From assembly GCF_037392515.1 (NCBI RefSeq), contig NC_090280.1, forward strand, positions 60,649,504 to 60,713,503: a DNA stretch of 64,000 nt, written 5' to 3'. The notes beneath the pieces were generated by a model, which was not told the origin of the DNA, searched no databases, and saw only the letters and a list, made by a program, of their open reading frames with translations. Origin of the DNA: Haliotis asinina. Taxonomy: Eukaryota; Mollusca; Gastropoda; Lepetellida; Haliotidae. A program made the translations under genes and the position numbers. Of the stretch, positions 32,805 to 43,393 are shown one piece after another (positions within the stretch are counted from its first letter, which is position 1; each line of letters starts with the position of its first letter).

Positions 32805-33492
32805 CTGTGAATAAAATGAAAATACAAATAGAGATTGATCATGAAAGTACATGTTTTGGAGCTTGTTACATTAGAGGCAACACGGAAGGTTATCTTGAAA
32901 TAATTTCTCTTCTGCTAATTAACCACCTTTTACTGCACGGACAGTATAATAATTTCTGTGAAAAGAAGATATATTTCCAACGAGCCAAAGAAGAAGGAGT
33001 TTATTTCAGTATGTGAGACCACATGGTCAAGAGAACAAACATGTAAAAACAATACTGTGCGGATGGACAGATAAGACAATGCAATTTGTACATTTTCATA
33101 CAGGCAAGTTACCCCTTTGAAAAATTGCAATAGACTTCTATAGATGTACATATGTTGTTGCATAAAGTTGTATAAATGATAATCTTGACGGAAACGTTTT
33201 GTAATGACTAGGTACATTTAGTTTTCTAAGTAAAGAATAAAACGGAATCTCAAGTAGAAAATGAAATTCATCTTGAATAATATTAAAACCCCATATGTCA
33301 AATAGGAGTGTATTGTTGCAAATATTATCATTATAACGTTAGTAGACATTCAGATTATGGCTCAAACAGCGAAAATTGAATATAATACGTATGAGTCCTT
33401 TGCTATGACATAGTTTCAGTATGTAGTGTTCGGGTTCCAGGGCTTGATTGCTCCGTGTAAACCTGGAGGCTGCTTCTCACTGTATGTTTGAC

Positions 33493-33558
33493 ATGGCGTC
33501 TCTTCCAGGCATAATCGCATTTGTGGTTTTCTTCTGCTCTCAGGTTTTTACATTTTTT
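33493..33558 (+). CDS. Possible orphan signal-peptide exon
   Basis: ATG opens a 22-codon hydrophobic reading MASLPGIIAFVVFFCSQVFT that runs into a GTAAGTAAG donor in phase 0. It lies on the strand opposite the vWA genes. I found no downstream partner exon, so it may be chance or the relic of a lost gene. Confidence 0.2.
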
Positions 33559-33680
33559 GTAAGTAAGACCCCAGGGCTATAGTTAGGCCATCTGTCTTTA
33601 CCTTGATTTTACTAGCGCTTCAGTTACTCTCATGGAACTTCATTACATGATCGTCTATTTATCCATCTTTAACGGTGTTT

Positions 33681-33787
33681 GTGTATAATAAAACACTCGC
33701 CCTCGGTTATGGTTAGAAATGTAAGCCCTCGACCGTCGGGTCGTACTTTCTCAACCATAAGCTCTTAGTCGTGCTTTATCCTACACA
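33681..33787. mobile_element. Foldback MITE-like element
   Basis: The left half (GTGTATAATAAAACACTCGC ... GGTTATGGTTAGAAATGTA) matches the complement of the right half (ending TCGTGCTTTATCCTACAC) over about 45 bp with several mismatches. No coding capacity. Confidence 0.65.
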
Positions 33788-34004
33788 TAGTATTTGAGAA
33801 AAGATGATGGTGTTTGTCCAAATTCACATAAAACTTGCAATATTCCCTCATTCTGAGTAATCCAAACATAAATAAATCCAGTCAGAACAGTAGTGGACGC
33901 ACATGCATGACTCATTTATAACTGCCACTATCATCTTGCTGCTTGAGCATTTCATGACATGGTCTGGGATGTCGATGATCGTCTATGTGTAATATTCTGC
34001 ACTA

Positions 34005-34270
34005 ATATTTGATACACCTCCTGTGATATAATTAGATTCTACCAATTTCACCAAGTACAGCATTGTAAGAAACATATTTATTAACACATAGTAAACGCTT
34101 GAAAAAGAAGATTGGATTTTCACAATGAAATCACGATATTTGATACACCTCCTGTGATATAATTAGATTCTACCAATTTCACCAAGTACAGCATTGTAAG
34201 AAACATATTTATTAACACATAGTAAACGCTTGAAAAAGAAGATTGGATTTTCCCAATGAAATCACGATAT
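34005..34270. repeat. 131-bp tandem duplication, two copies
   Basis: A unit beginning ATTTGATACACCTCCTGTGA occurs twice with a period of 131 bp. One substitution was noticed (TTTTCACAATG against TTTTCCCAATG), so it is recent. Confidence 0.9.
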
Positions 34271-34640
34271 GCAAGACTCCAGTTTTCATTACATGCAGCA
34301 ATATTGGTATATATTTCTAAGAAATATTGGTGAAGCAACTTTCAAAGATATTTTGGGAAAATTTAAAAACTGATCGAGAGATTATGATAGACGTCAATTA
34401 TTAAGGGAAACGTCGCCAAAAGATAAGATAAACATGGAAGTGGTTCATTGACATTACATGGAAGTGGTTCATTGAGCTTAAAACATTCACATTAAATGAG
34501 CAGGAAAAAGGACAATCTGGTCTCTGAACTTGCGAAGGTCATCTCGTGATGAAAAGTCATTAGATTGATTTTTTAAAGGGAATTTTTTGCGAGTTTCACG
34601 AACAGTCACGTCTCTTTGCTACGTTGTTAAATCTAGGTAT

Positions 34641-34729
34641 GATTTTCGAAACGAACGTAGTCCTAAGACCTACCTAAGCCCATCCTTAACACAAGTTATG
34701 AATTCTTTGCCTACGAACCTTCCGAGAAT
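34641..34729. mobile_element. Foldback MITE-like element, relative of 27370-27472
   Basis: TTTTCGAAACGAACGTAGTC on the left, CCTACGAACCTTCCGAGAA on the right, with CTAAGCCCATCCTTAACACA inside, as in the complement of the 27370 element. Confidence 0.7.
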
Positions 34730-35146
34730 ATGTGCCCAGCTGTGATTGTATGACTGGTTAAAATATGACATTGGATATGAACACCACCCACCACCCACCA
34801 CCCATCACCCTACCCCCTTTAAGATAAATATGGTCCGTTTAAAAATGACAACTTGCGCGAAATTTCTGCGACACTAGAAAACCTTTCTACACGTTGAGGT
34901 TAAACTCAAAGTTTCAAGACAAGCAACATTGCCACAGAAGTCTATGGGAAATATTTGCTTTTTCATCTTGAACTGAGTGTAATGAAGTATGCACACATGA
35001 CATCCAATACTCTGTCCTTGTGGTGGTACGCTGTTGACGAGAGACAGCGGCCTATTAAAAAAAATAAGATGATGTTAGATAGCAGGTTGGTTCCTTCTGG
35101 CAAAGTTATATGGATTTCAATTTCTGGATGTTCGATCACAACACAC

Positions 35147-35380
35147 CTGACGATACTCAGGTAGATTAACGCCTGATGACACACAGATAGATACACATTT
35201 GATGACAGACAGTAAGATACACACCGGATGACACACAGGTAGATAATAGCCTGGCCACAGACAGGTAAGTACACCTGACGACACACATGTAGATTAACGC
35301 CTGGTGATACACAGGTAGGTACATGCCTGGCGACAGACAGGTATATAAACACCTGACGACACACAGGTAGACGGCAGCGA
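35147..35380. repeat. 26-bp minisatellite, about nine copies
   Basis: Units of the form CCTGACGACACACAGGTAGA + TTAACG, about 26 bp each with 10-25% differences. Lies in intron 1 of the disabled vWA copy, about 55 bp downstream of its signal-peptide exon. Confidence 0.85.
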
Positions 35381-35435
35381 GGTAAAACAAAGCACTCAAT
35401 AGACAGAGTAAGGGAGTATATGGGGTTATACTCAC

Positions 35436-35474
35436 ACAGCTGACAAAGGTGATGAATGTCAGCAGGAGGCCCAT
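35436..35474 (-). pseudogene. Signal-peptide exon of the disabled vWA copy
   Basis: ATG then GLLLTFITFVSC and a GTGAGT donor in phase 0, as in exon 1 of the intact copy. The residues themselves differ from that copy, so assignment rests on position, phase and signal-peptide character. Confidence 0.5.
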
Positions 35475-36099
35475 GATTACTTATGTAGAGATGACCAAGT
35501 TGTTCGACTGGAGCAATCAGAGAATATCATAATAAATTGTTTGCCCATGACAATCGTGAAATAGCACTGTGTGTAATACTGTCCTCAGTGAGTTGAGATC
35601 AAAAGTCGATTACCCACTGCTGACAAGTAATATTCTTAACGCTTTGAACATGCACGTTGTCTTTGGCGTCTAGTGTGGTGTGAAGTCCTCCATCCTTCCT
35701 GCCCGGCCATCATCATCATCATACCCATATGACACCAATGCAGTTTATAATGCATCAGAACTATCAGAGTTGCACGTGTTAAATTGAAATTTCACTACGC
35801 ACGTTTGTGGATTTCCTATCTCCTCTACCAGTAGGTGGTCGACCAGCTCTATTCAGATTAAAAGGCCGATCAATCTGTTCACTCGAAGCTTAGGAAGTGC
35901 AAGGAAGTCGGAAAAAATCATCTCTATTCATCGTTCAGGAACATGTTCATCATGCATCGAGGAAAATGACAGATGGAGCTTTAAATGTGCTTCGGTCTAG
36001 TGCCTCGGAAATTGACTTTGCACGTTAACTGAACGTCAAAACGCTGGGTACATCTAACGTTAATCATAATGTACATTTTGCGGCGCCATTTCGCTGCAA

Positions 36100-36170
36100 G
36101 GTGAGTCAGCGAGTTTAGTTTTACGCCGCAGTCTGCAATATTCCATCTATAGGACGGCGGTCTGTCCACT
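36100..36170 (-). mobile_element. Core SINE, 3'-end fragment
   Basis: Minus strand: GACCGCCGTCCTATAGATGG, AATATTGCAGACTGCGGCGT, AAAACTAAACTCGCTGACTC. Confidence 0.75.
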
Positions 36171-37642
36171 AAAACAGGCATTTTACAGGGGGCATGGGAT
36201 TGGTGAGACTGGCACTTGTCTGAGGCGAATTACGGTTCTTCCTTACCATTTATAAAGATCTAGTAAAGATATTGTTATGGTGGAGATCTGAGGCTTGCTT
36301 TACTTTGGGAGTTTCCCCCACAATAAGCAGACACACCTAAAACACTGTTTAGAGTCGCGGCAATCCCAACTCACTCACCCAAACAATTAACGTACGAAAA
36401 TACAGGATGTCTTACCTATCTACCTGAACATCAACAGCGGCACTCATTCAATGGAATGATGCAATGCTTAACTCATCATCGCTTATATAATGTTCAGTTG
36501 TAAATAATGAACGTCCTTAATCGCACGTGCTAAATTTAAATTGAAGATACGCCCGCAACTCATAGCACTTTTAAAGTGTGAAACTAAACTTATCGAACCA
36601 TCTGTTACAGTGTTTCAGATCTACGCGTAGTGTTTACGTCATTATAGCTTAATATAAACATGTAATGGAGGGGTGTGCTATTAGTGTTTCTGTTATGGTC
36701 GGTATACAAACAGTCCGTGATTCTAACATCCGCAGCTATATTGTAATAACTGAAAAGATCACGCTGATCTAGAGTTTTATATGCGTGCAGTTACATAAAC
36801 ACATTTTTATCAATCGATCAACATGTATTTCTGATCTGATGACACAACAAGCCTGCAGTACAACTGTACTTGTAATTTATGAAACGGGCGGACTTTATGT
36901 AAAATGTACACCTAAATATTTATAGGAATTTGAATCCATAATAGGACCTTTGTGGAAACATTTTGCAAGAGCATGTTTTCCACCATTTCTAAAAAAACAT
37001 TATATTTCTTTTCTCTATTGGTGGTTATGTAACATTGTAACATTTTTACACTTCATTTAATTTTGTTATCGACGTATAATTGTACTTGAGAAAGTAATAA
37101 TTGTACTTGAAAGTCTGTATATCGCAATATACTACTGGTGCAGTTATCCTGTATATTTGTTAATTCATCCAACGCGAAGGAAAATAAAACGGACTTAAAA
37201 TACCACCTTGTCTTACTCCAAGTTGGATTTTTAAAGTGTTAGATACCCAGATATGGTTTGTGGCACATGTCCTAACATTGTCATACATAAAAGTAAAAAG
37301 TAAAAGTTTGTTCATTTGCCAACCAACTCATACACATTGTATCATCCATTATCCATGATTACAGGGTCAAACCTAACAAAAAGAACATCATAGGATTTTC
37401 GTTTAGATACATTTTTCTTCTCGCCTTAAAACAAACATCCAACTTAAAAATTTGATACCTTGTCTTTAATTCCAGCCACAGATGCTAACCTTTTATTTAT
37501 TACATAAATATCTGCAAGAAATTCTTACAAGAGTTATCATGTATTGTGTTAATTTAAAACCATAGCCAACTATGAATTACTCATTTTCGAAGATCATACT
37601 AAACAACTGTTCTACAAAAGTCAATGAAATACCATGAACAGT

Positions 37643-37738
37643 ACGTTGTATTGGGTTGAGTCCCATCCGGTATTTGAACCCACACCCTGAGAGTCAGGCG
37701 CTTAATCGCCAACACACAACGTCGGCCGTCTATAATCC
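37643..37738 (-). mobile_element. tRNA-like SINE head
   Basis: Minus strand: ACGTTGTGTGTTGGCGATTA, GCGCCTGACTCTCAGGGTGT, GGGTTCAAATACCGGATGGG. The B box and spacing resemble a tRNA. A head with this GGCGATTAAGCGCC arm differs from the main SINE type. Confidence 0.55.
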
Positions 37739-40139
37739 GCGCAGCCATCTCGGCTTCCACAAAACTGTAACGGATAAATATCTGACATATGCCACAGAAT
37801 ATCCGTGCAGGTTTGGGACATAAACTCTGATTTGTTATAAAATGTGGAGCGTTCTGGGTGGACATACTAGGTACTTCCAATACGAGAGGAGGTCTTCCCG
37901 TTCTCACTGTAAAAGTTCTGTTTGTAGCTAGTTGTATCTCGCGTATCTCATGAACGATCAGTGCATGCAATACTACCAGTGGAATAGCTGTTTCACATCT
38001 GTAGGTAGTGAGTGCTCAAAACCTTTTTACCTTCCCTCTCATGTCAAGACCAAGATGAAGAATAAGAGGTTTTTAGTCGATAAACTGAATTTTGTGTTAT
38101 AAGTGAGAATATAGCATGCTTGACCAGAAGTTGTTTTTTCATCAGTACAAATATCCGTCCTGAAAATCTCCTGCTTGCAAATATTGTTTCTATTGTCTGA
38201 TAAATATTTCTACAAATATGTCCATTTAGTGATGAAAGAGGTCCATGTTCCAAACAAACTATATAAAAAGATCCAAGAAACGTATTGTCATTCTCCACAC
38301 TAAAATATATATAAACATAATAATGTTGTTTGGATCATATCGGGACACAACTTATCACTACGGCGGTGAAATTCAACTAAGAGAACATATTTTGTCATGT
38401 CTGAAAAATTAAGGACGGTGGTTGGGACGCAGAGTATGGGGGAAAAGGGACCGAACAAAGATGTTTGGGGGACAGCATTACCAGAACGTTACAAGCAGAA
38501 AATAGACACTGAAATGCTTCAATTTTAAGTGCCGGAACACAAGTACTGTATCCATATGAATTACACTAGCACTGAATCTAAAGGCCATTTCTTCTTTGTT
38601 GCCTCTTCAGCTGCCATTAAATGTATTGAATTTCTTTCATTTGTCCAGCAGTGTAACTCATCGCCCAGACTGCATCTTCTGCCAGTGCGTATGTATTTCA
38701 GGATCAGTGTGGAGTGTTCGGTGTTTTGTTGCTTCATATATCGCAGTGTGTAACAGTACTAGAGTTGCAGTAGAAACAGTCGTCTTTAAGATGTCAGGAA
38801 TCTCTACAACATCCAGCTCTCCTGCTTGAAGATCCGCCACGGAGTAGGATTAATTTTCAGTAATACGTGTTTTATTCGGTTTATCGAGTTCTGTCCTACA
38901 AGGAAATAGCGGCTGACCAAAATGGAAAACATAGAAGACACTTGTTCCGTCTAATAAATGAAATATGTAACTAAGATTAGTGACTCGACAGACCAGATTG
39001 CTCGACAACTTTCAGAGAGCACGAGTGACCAATGAATTCAGAGCTAATTGTGGGAGTCTACATCATGTCACATTTGAGCTGCGTCTAAAAAGGACTGATA
39101 TGAAGTTGTCGTGTTTGTACCAAGAGTACATCCGGGTTCAAGAAAATATATATTCATCCAGTCATTGTGAAACATTTTCGCGAACTCATGATATCATCAC
39201 TGTTTGACTCTGAGGCAGAGACATTCTCTCGATACCGGCGCAGTCGCACCGTCGTCTCTAATATTGGCATAGGTATTTGTTTTGTTTCTGATTTTCATGA
39301 CAATACAGTATTCTTGATATTTGTATGGAAATAGCGAGTGGCTGAAAACACTTCTATGGGAGATTTGTTTGGTTCCAGCAAAAACACAACGATCATTCTG
39401 TCAGCGAATTTGGATGGCTAAATGCAAAATACAGATAGGATATTTATTACTGGGAGTTAAGAACAATCGCATTGTTTTCATTTATTTCAAATTTGTATCA
39501 AGATTAACGGTGTATACTCTCATTTTGTCTCTAACGCCAAGTACCCTCACAGACACACCAACACCACCAACACCAATCCATGTATGCTGGGATCGGTACT
39601 TATTCCGGAAACTCTACGAAGGTGCATTTGCGCATGCGAGTAGGATGTGTTCTGGCGAGAGGCAGAGCCTTCTTCTGTGCAAGACAACACAGCAACAAAG
39701 GGTAATCCATCATGTGTTTTTATTTACTGATTTACTACAGCAGAGACTCGACATACCCTTGACGTATGTACACTATATACAAGTAACATGTCATTATGTA
39801 TAATACTGTTTGCCTTCAGACTGGCATATTTACAGGAGACTTCTATGCAGTAGCGCCTTCTATAACTAACCCAATGGACCTGGTGCATCTGCTGGGTGTA
39901 TCCTTTTGTCGTCTCGGTTGACACTACAGAAGGTAGAAGAGCTGGAGATACAATGCTAATGTCTCCATTATCCAGAAGAGCGTGAACAAATGGGATCAAC
40001 ATAGAAGAAGTGAGTTGGAATAAGGACAATGGTGAAGAGAGAATATGTTGCAAGGTATCGTAGACTCAAATCATGTCACCCCCTGTCGAGAACAGTCTTT
40101 CAGTTTTCAAGAATAGTTCAGCAATATATCGGAAGGACC

Positions 40140-40236
40140 ACCTTGCTTTTCATGTTATACCCATGTGGAAATAGAACCCGGACCTTCGACGTGGCGAGTG
40201 ACTGATTCAACTACAAAGTTATCCTCGCCCGGCCAC
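40140..40236 (-). mobile_element. tRNA-like SINE head
   Basis: Minus strand: GGCCGGGCGAGGATAACTTT, AGTTGAATCAGTCACTCGCC, GGTCCGGGTTCTATTTCCAC, ATGGGTATAACATG. Confidence 0.6.
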
Positions 40237-40869
40237 CCACTTAAAACCAACGACGTTAAGATAGTAACTGTCTTAGTAAGAAATCTTAATATAATTGCAG
40301 TTGCCAACGAACGCATTTATTCAGTTTGTATTTGGTGACGAGACACTGTTTTATCATTTATCTGAAAATATAAAAATACATATCTCAGTCCAAATAATAT
40401 ATATTACCTTAAGAACTCTCTGTGAGCCTTTCTAGGAAAATACCACAGACGAAAATACACAATGAATATAACTATTGATCTTTTAAATATGTATATGCCA
40501 TCTGTTATTATGTGTCCTAGGCAGGTCAATGCCTTACTAGCAGTTTCGCCATTTTTTGAGATATCAAGTTAATGATGTCATAGAATGACAAAACGTGTTT
40601 GGACAAGGAAAGACATATATTCTCAGTGAACGTTTTGTGAAGACAAACACCCTTCGTATACTAAAAGACAGGATTAGGTGACACTTCCATCTCCATGTCA
40701 TCAAATAGAGATAAAATGTGCGATTTGCTAGTAAATATAGATGATTTGTGAACCATCCTCAGCCACCATATGAAATATGTAGACTGACTGCCACGCATAG
40801 ACTGTATACAGATCACCACACAACACCTGGTAGATGTGTATAGTTGCAAACTATAGACGCTACCTGGAC

Positions 40870-41185
40870 CATCCTAAAACACCAGGTATGCGACATACGC
40901 TGGAGGCCAAACAAGGAACTGGGTCCATCAACAGTCACCTGGCAGGAGATGCATTCCAGTTGCCAAATATCCAAGGGGCACCAACAATTGTCTGCTATTG
41001 GACACTTCTTGCCAAATATGCAAGGAGCCACCAACAATCGTCAGTGATTTGATACTTCTGCCAAATATCCAGTGTATTCGATCCCCCAACAATCACCACG
41101 TAGGCGATATATTCTGTTTGCCAAATAACCAAGGTAATGGGATCACCAACTATAACAAGTTGGAAGATGTGAACTAGTTGGTAAA
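40870..41185. repeat. Degenerate tandem repeat with TTGCCAAATATCCAAGG core
   Basis: At least five diverged units, each carrying TTGCCAAATATCCAAGG and a CACCAACAATC block, spaced roughly 45-60 bp apart. Confidence 0.7.
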
Positions 41186-41999
41186 TATATATCCCGGGTT
41201 TTCACCCTTTTCCTCCGTCAATAGTTTGCTGACTGTGGGGTCTTGTTGTATCGAAGCTTACATGGAATCACCATGGCAAGGTGTTTTGGACTCTTCTTGT
41301 CAGCGTTATCAAATCCCAATTTGCCGTCACAAGGTCAAAGGTAACATACCCGAAGTTATGAAATCTCTAAACTGACTGAATTTGAATTGTAAATCTACAC
41401 CTATATATATCTCCAAAAGCTCTAAGATAGTATAATGAATGTATATTAAAGAACCTTTAGTTAGGTGTCACTGGCTAATAATGAGAAAGAAAATATGAAG
41501 GAGGCAAATGTAACTAATATCTACCCCAAAGAAACAAATGTGCAAATACTTAGAAAAGGAAAGGCGAAGTTGTGAAAAATATGTCAAATATGGTCAGTTT
41601 CAATGGAAGTATGTACAAAATATCAACAAACTGCATGAGATATGTTCCTCAATGTTGTTTTCCTCATCAGGGATCTCTCGGTCTGTCTGTGGTTAGGAAA
41701 TCTGTTGAAGGTTATGTTCCAGTACTGAGATTAGGGCGTCCTCATTATCACTCTCTGAAAGTTTCTTCCGTTTCTGGTAGACCGTCTCCCAGTGCGTGTT
41801 AGTTATACTTACGTGTTTAGTTAAGGTATACTAACGAATTAAACACTCCTGTTAATGGCCCTCGCCTGTGTTGTCCTTTTATTCATAAACCAAGAGTCAG
41901 ATGTGTGTGTGGAAATAATGGAAACGTGTGTATATCCTGCATATTTTTAATGCTCTTGATAAGCTCCTATGTATGATGATGACGATGCCACTGCTGTCT

Positions 42000-42305
42000 T
42001 GGCTGCAGAGGTGCTGGTGTCTTCGTTGTGGAACGTTTGCTTTCTTAGTTGCTGAGCTGATGCTTTCTTAATTTTGCTGAGCTGATGCTTTCTTAATTGC
42101 AGTGCTTGTGTTTTCTCGGTTGCGGGGTCTGCTTTCGTGATTCTATACCTTTGTTCTGTTAGTTACAGAACATTTGCTTTCTTGGTTGGACAGCTGCTGC
42201 ATTCTTAGCTTCTTAGTTGCAGACCTCTTGGTTTCCGGGTTGCAGACCTCTTGGATTCCTAGTTACAGAACTCTTGTTTTCCTAGTTGCGGAGCTGTTGC
42301 ACAAC
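42000..42305. repeat. Degenerate tandem repeat with GCTTTCTTAGTTGCAGA core
   Basis: About ten diverged units of 25-32 bp, each keeping TTTCTTAGTTGC or TTCCTAGTTACAGA followed by a GAGCTGATG- or ACCTCTTGG-like end. Confidence 0.75.
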
Positions 42306-42591
42306 GTGTATGGCGCTACGTCACCTCCGTGCCACCAGCTTGTGAGTACCGTTATAACGACGTCGTATGTTCCCAGTTAGAAGCATCGGGGGATGTCTTA
42401 ACCTGTGTCTGCAAATGAAAATATGTGAAACAGATCAATAGAATTCGTATACGTGTTTCATAATCCAGTGATTGTTATCATGAGCATCACGTGCACTTGT
42501 ATAACTATGGCATCAACTAAGCTGAATAGAACCCAATGCTTAGGATCTCAAAGTGTCGTGAGTAGTATTCTAGGAAGAAGACGATCTCATC

Positions 42592-42663
42592 ACATTGTAC
42601 ATATTTTGGAATTAAATCCGGATCTTCGTCGTATAGAGAAATCGCTTTAGCTACTAGGCTGCC
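42592..42663 (-). mobile_element. tRNA-like SINE head
   Basis: Minus strand: AGCCTAGTAGCTAAAGCGAT, CGACGAAGATCCGGATTTAA, TTCCAAAATATGTACAATGT, matching the head of the short SINE. Confidence 0.65.
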
Positions 42664-43114
42664 TTTCCAGAGTCTCCATGAACAAACTTCCAAATTCGAT
42701 CCTCATCCTAACCTCTGACTCCATCCCTGCAAAGCCCTTGTATATCAAATGGTAATGTTAAGGAGGTAATGTAAAGGAGGTAATATAGCCCCTTTGTTAA
42801 AGTGTTGATTCGCCCCAATAAAGACGTCGGTTGCTGAATGCTTCTTATTATTAACAGTCAAACCGCTCTGTGTCGATGTCGAATATAGGCAAATAAGAGT
42901 TATCTGAAATTTCTCACAATTTCTTTGATCGTTAGAAGAAATACGGCAGGACCAAGCTTTTACTTCGAGACAAACGTAAGTTGGACACAACAAGGTATTG
43001 CACAAAGGTTCGTTCCTTAGGTAGTTGTATAGCTGAAGCGTAACTATGAGCATCAAGGCACATTAAACCACTTTTCACAAGCCTATGGCGGCGTGTATGT
43101 GTCCCCTTCATGTA

Positions 43115-43262
43115 TCGGTAGGGTAGCCAAGCGGTTAAAGCGTTTGCTCGTCTCACTGAATACCTGGATTCGGTTTCCTACATGTTTCGAATATGAGAAA
43201 CCAAGTTCCGGTGTCCCCCGCCGTGGTATTACTGGAATATTACTAAAAGCGGTGTAAAATAT
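43115..43262 (+). mobile_element. tRNA-headed short SINE
   Basis: GGTAGGGTAGCCAAGCGGTT head, CCTGGATTCGGTTTCCTACA B box, CCCCGCCGTGGTATTACTGG, AATATTACTAAAAGCGGTGT. It begins 24 bp beyond the last supported channel exon. Confidence 0.85.
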
Positions 43263-43285
43263 TTGTCAATAACTCCATAGATTAC

Positions 43286-43393
43286 CTGTAGAAGTTTGAG
43301 ATTATCCTGTAGTAGGTTGACAAGAGTCTCCTGGACAGAGGTCAGTTTATCCAGCCGAAGTAAGCTGCCTGCGTACGCCTCCTCCAGCGTTGC
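43286..43393 (-). CDS. CNG channel exon: coiled coil
   Basis: TTTCCAG acceptor and GTAATC donor; 108 bp, phase 0 to 0. Reads ATLEEAYAGSLLRLDKLTSV then QETLVNLLQDNLKLLQ, a Leu-rich heptad helix in the place of the CLZ trimerisation helix of CNGA subunits. Read-through past the donor hits a stop inside a SINE after 18 codons. Confidence 0.75.

Larger units (their letters stand above)
29738..35474 (-). pseudogene. Disabled paralogue of the two-vWA secreted protein gene
   Basis: Same order as the intact copy: signal-peptide exon 35474-35436 (MGLLLTFITFVSC, GTGAGT donor), 14-nt microexon 32804-32791, vWA exon 1 at 32520-31962 and vWA exon 2 at 30300-29738. Each vWA exon matches its counterpart in the intact gene better than the other vWA exon of its own copy, so the two-domain gene was duplicated as a unit. 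vWA exon 1 has an extra G at 32461 (559 bp, not a multiple of three), TGA at 32383-32385 where the paralogues have Arg, and Trp for the closing Cys. vWA exon 2 has an in-frame TAA at 30038-30040 and a 7-nt loss near 29785-29792. A counterpart of exon 2 was not found. Splice sites remain good, so a transcript may still be made, but no full protein. Confidence 0.85.
35475..43285. other. Intergenic or 3' part of the channel gene; no gene recognised
   Basis: About 7.8 kb between the disabled vWA copy and the most downstream channel exon I can support. It holds SINE heads and two degenerate repeat blocks. A terminal channel exon could be hidden here: a frame starting SGLTVNNKKHSATDVFIGAN after an AG near 42858, ending in a stop near 42744, has the right phase, but I have no independent support for it. 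Confidence 0.4.

Noticed and set aside
34963-35474. Long minus-strand frames rich in Cys, Val and Tyr (VCHQALIYLSIVRC).
   Set aside because: They are translations of the 26-bp repeat downstream of the signal-peptide exon donor; only the first 13 codons from 35474 look real.
38529-38853. Three overlapping short open frames in different readings.
   Set aside because: None shows a domain or splice signals; overlapping frames on both strands suggest chance.
39321-39803. 160-codon plus-strand frame including CWDRYLFRKLYEGAFAHASR.
   Set aside because: No recognisable domain and no convincing acceptor; not supported as a gene.
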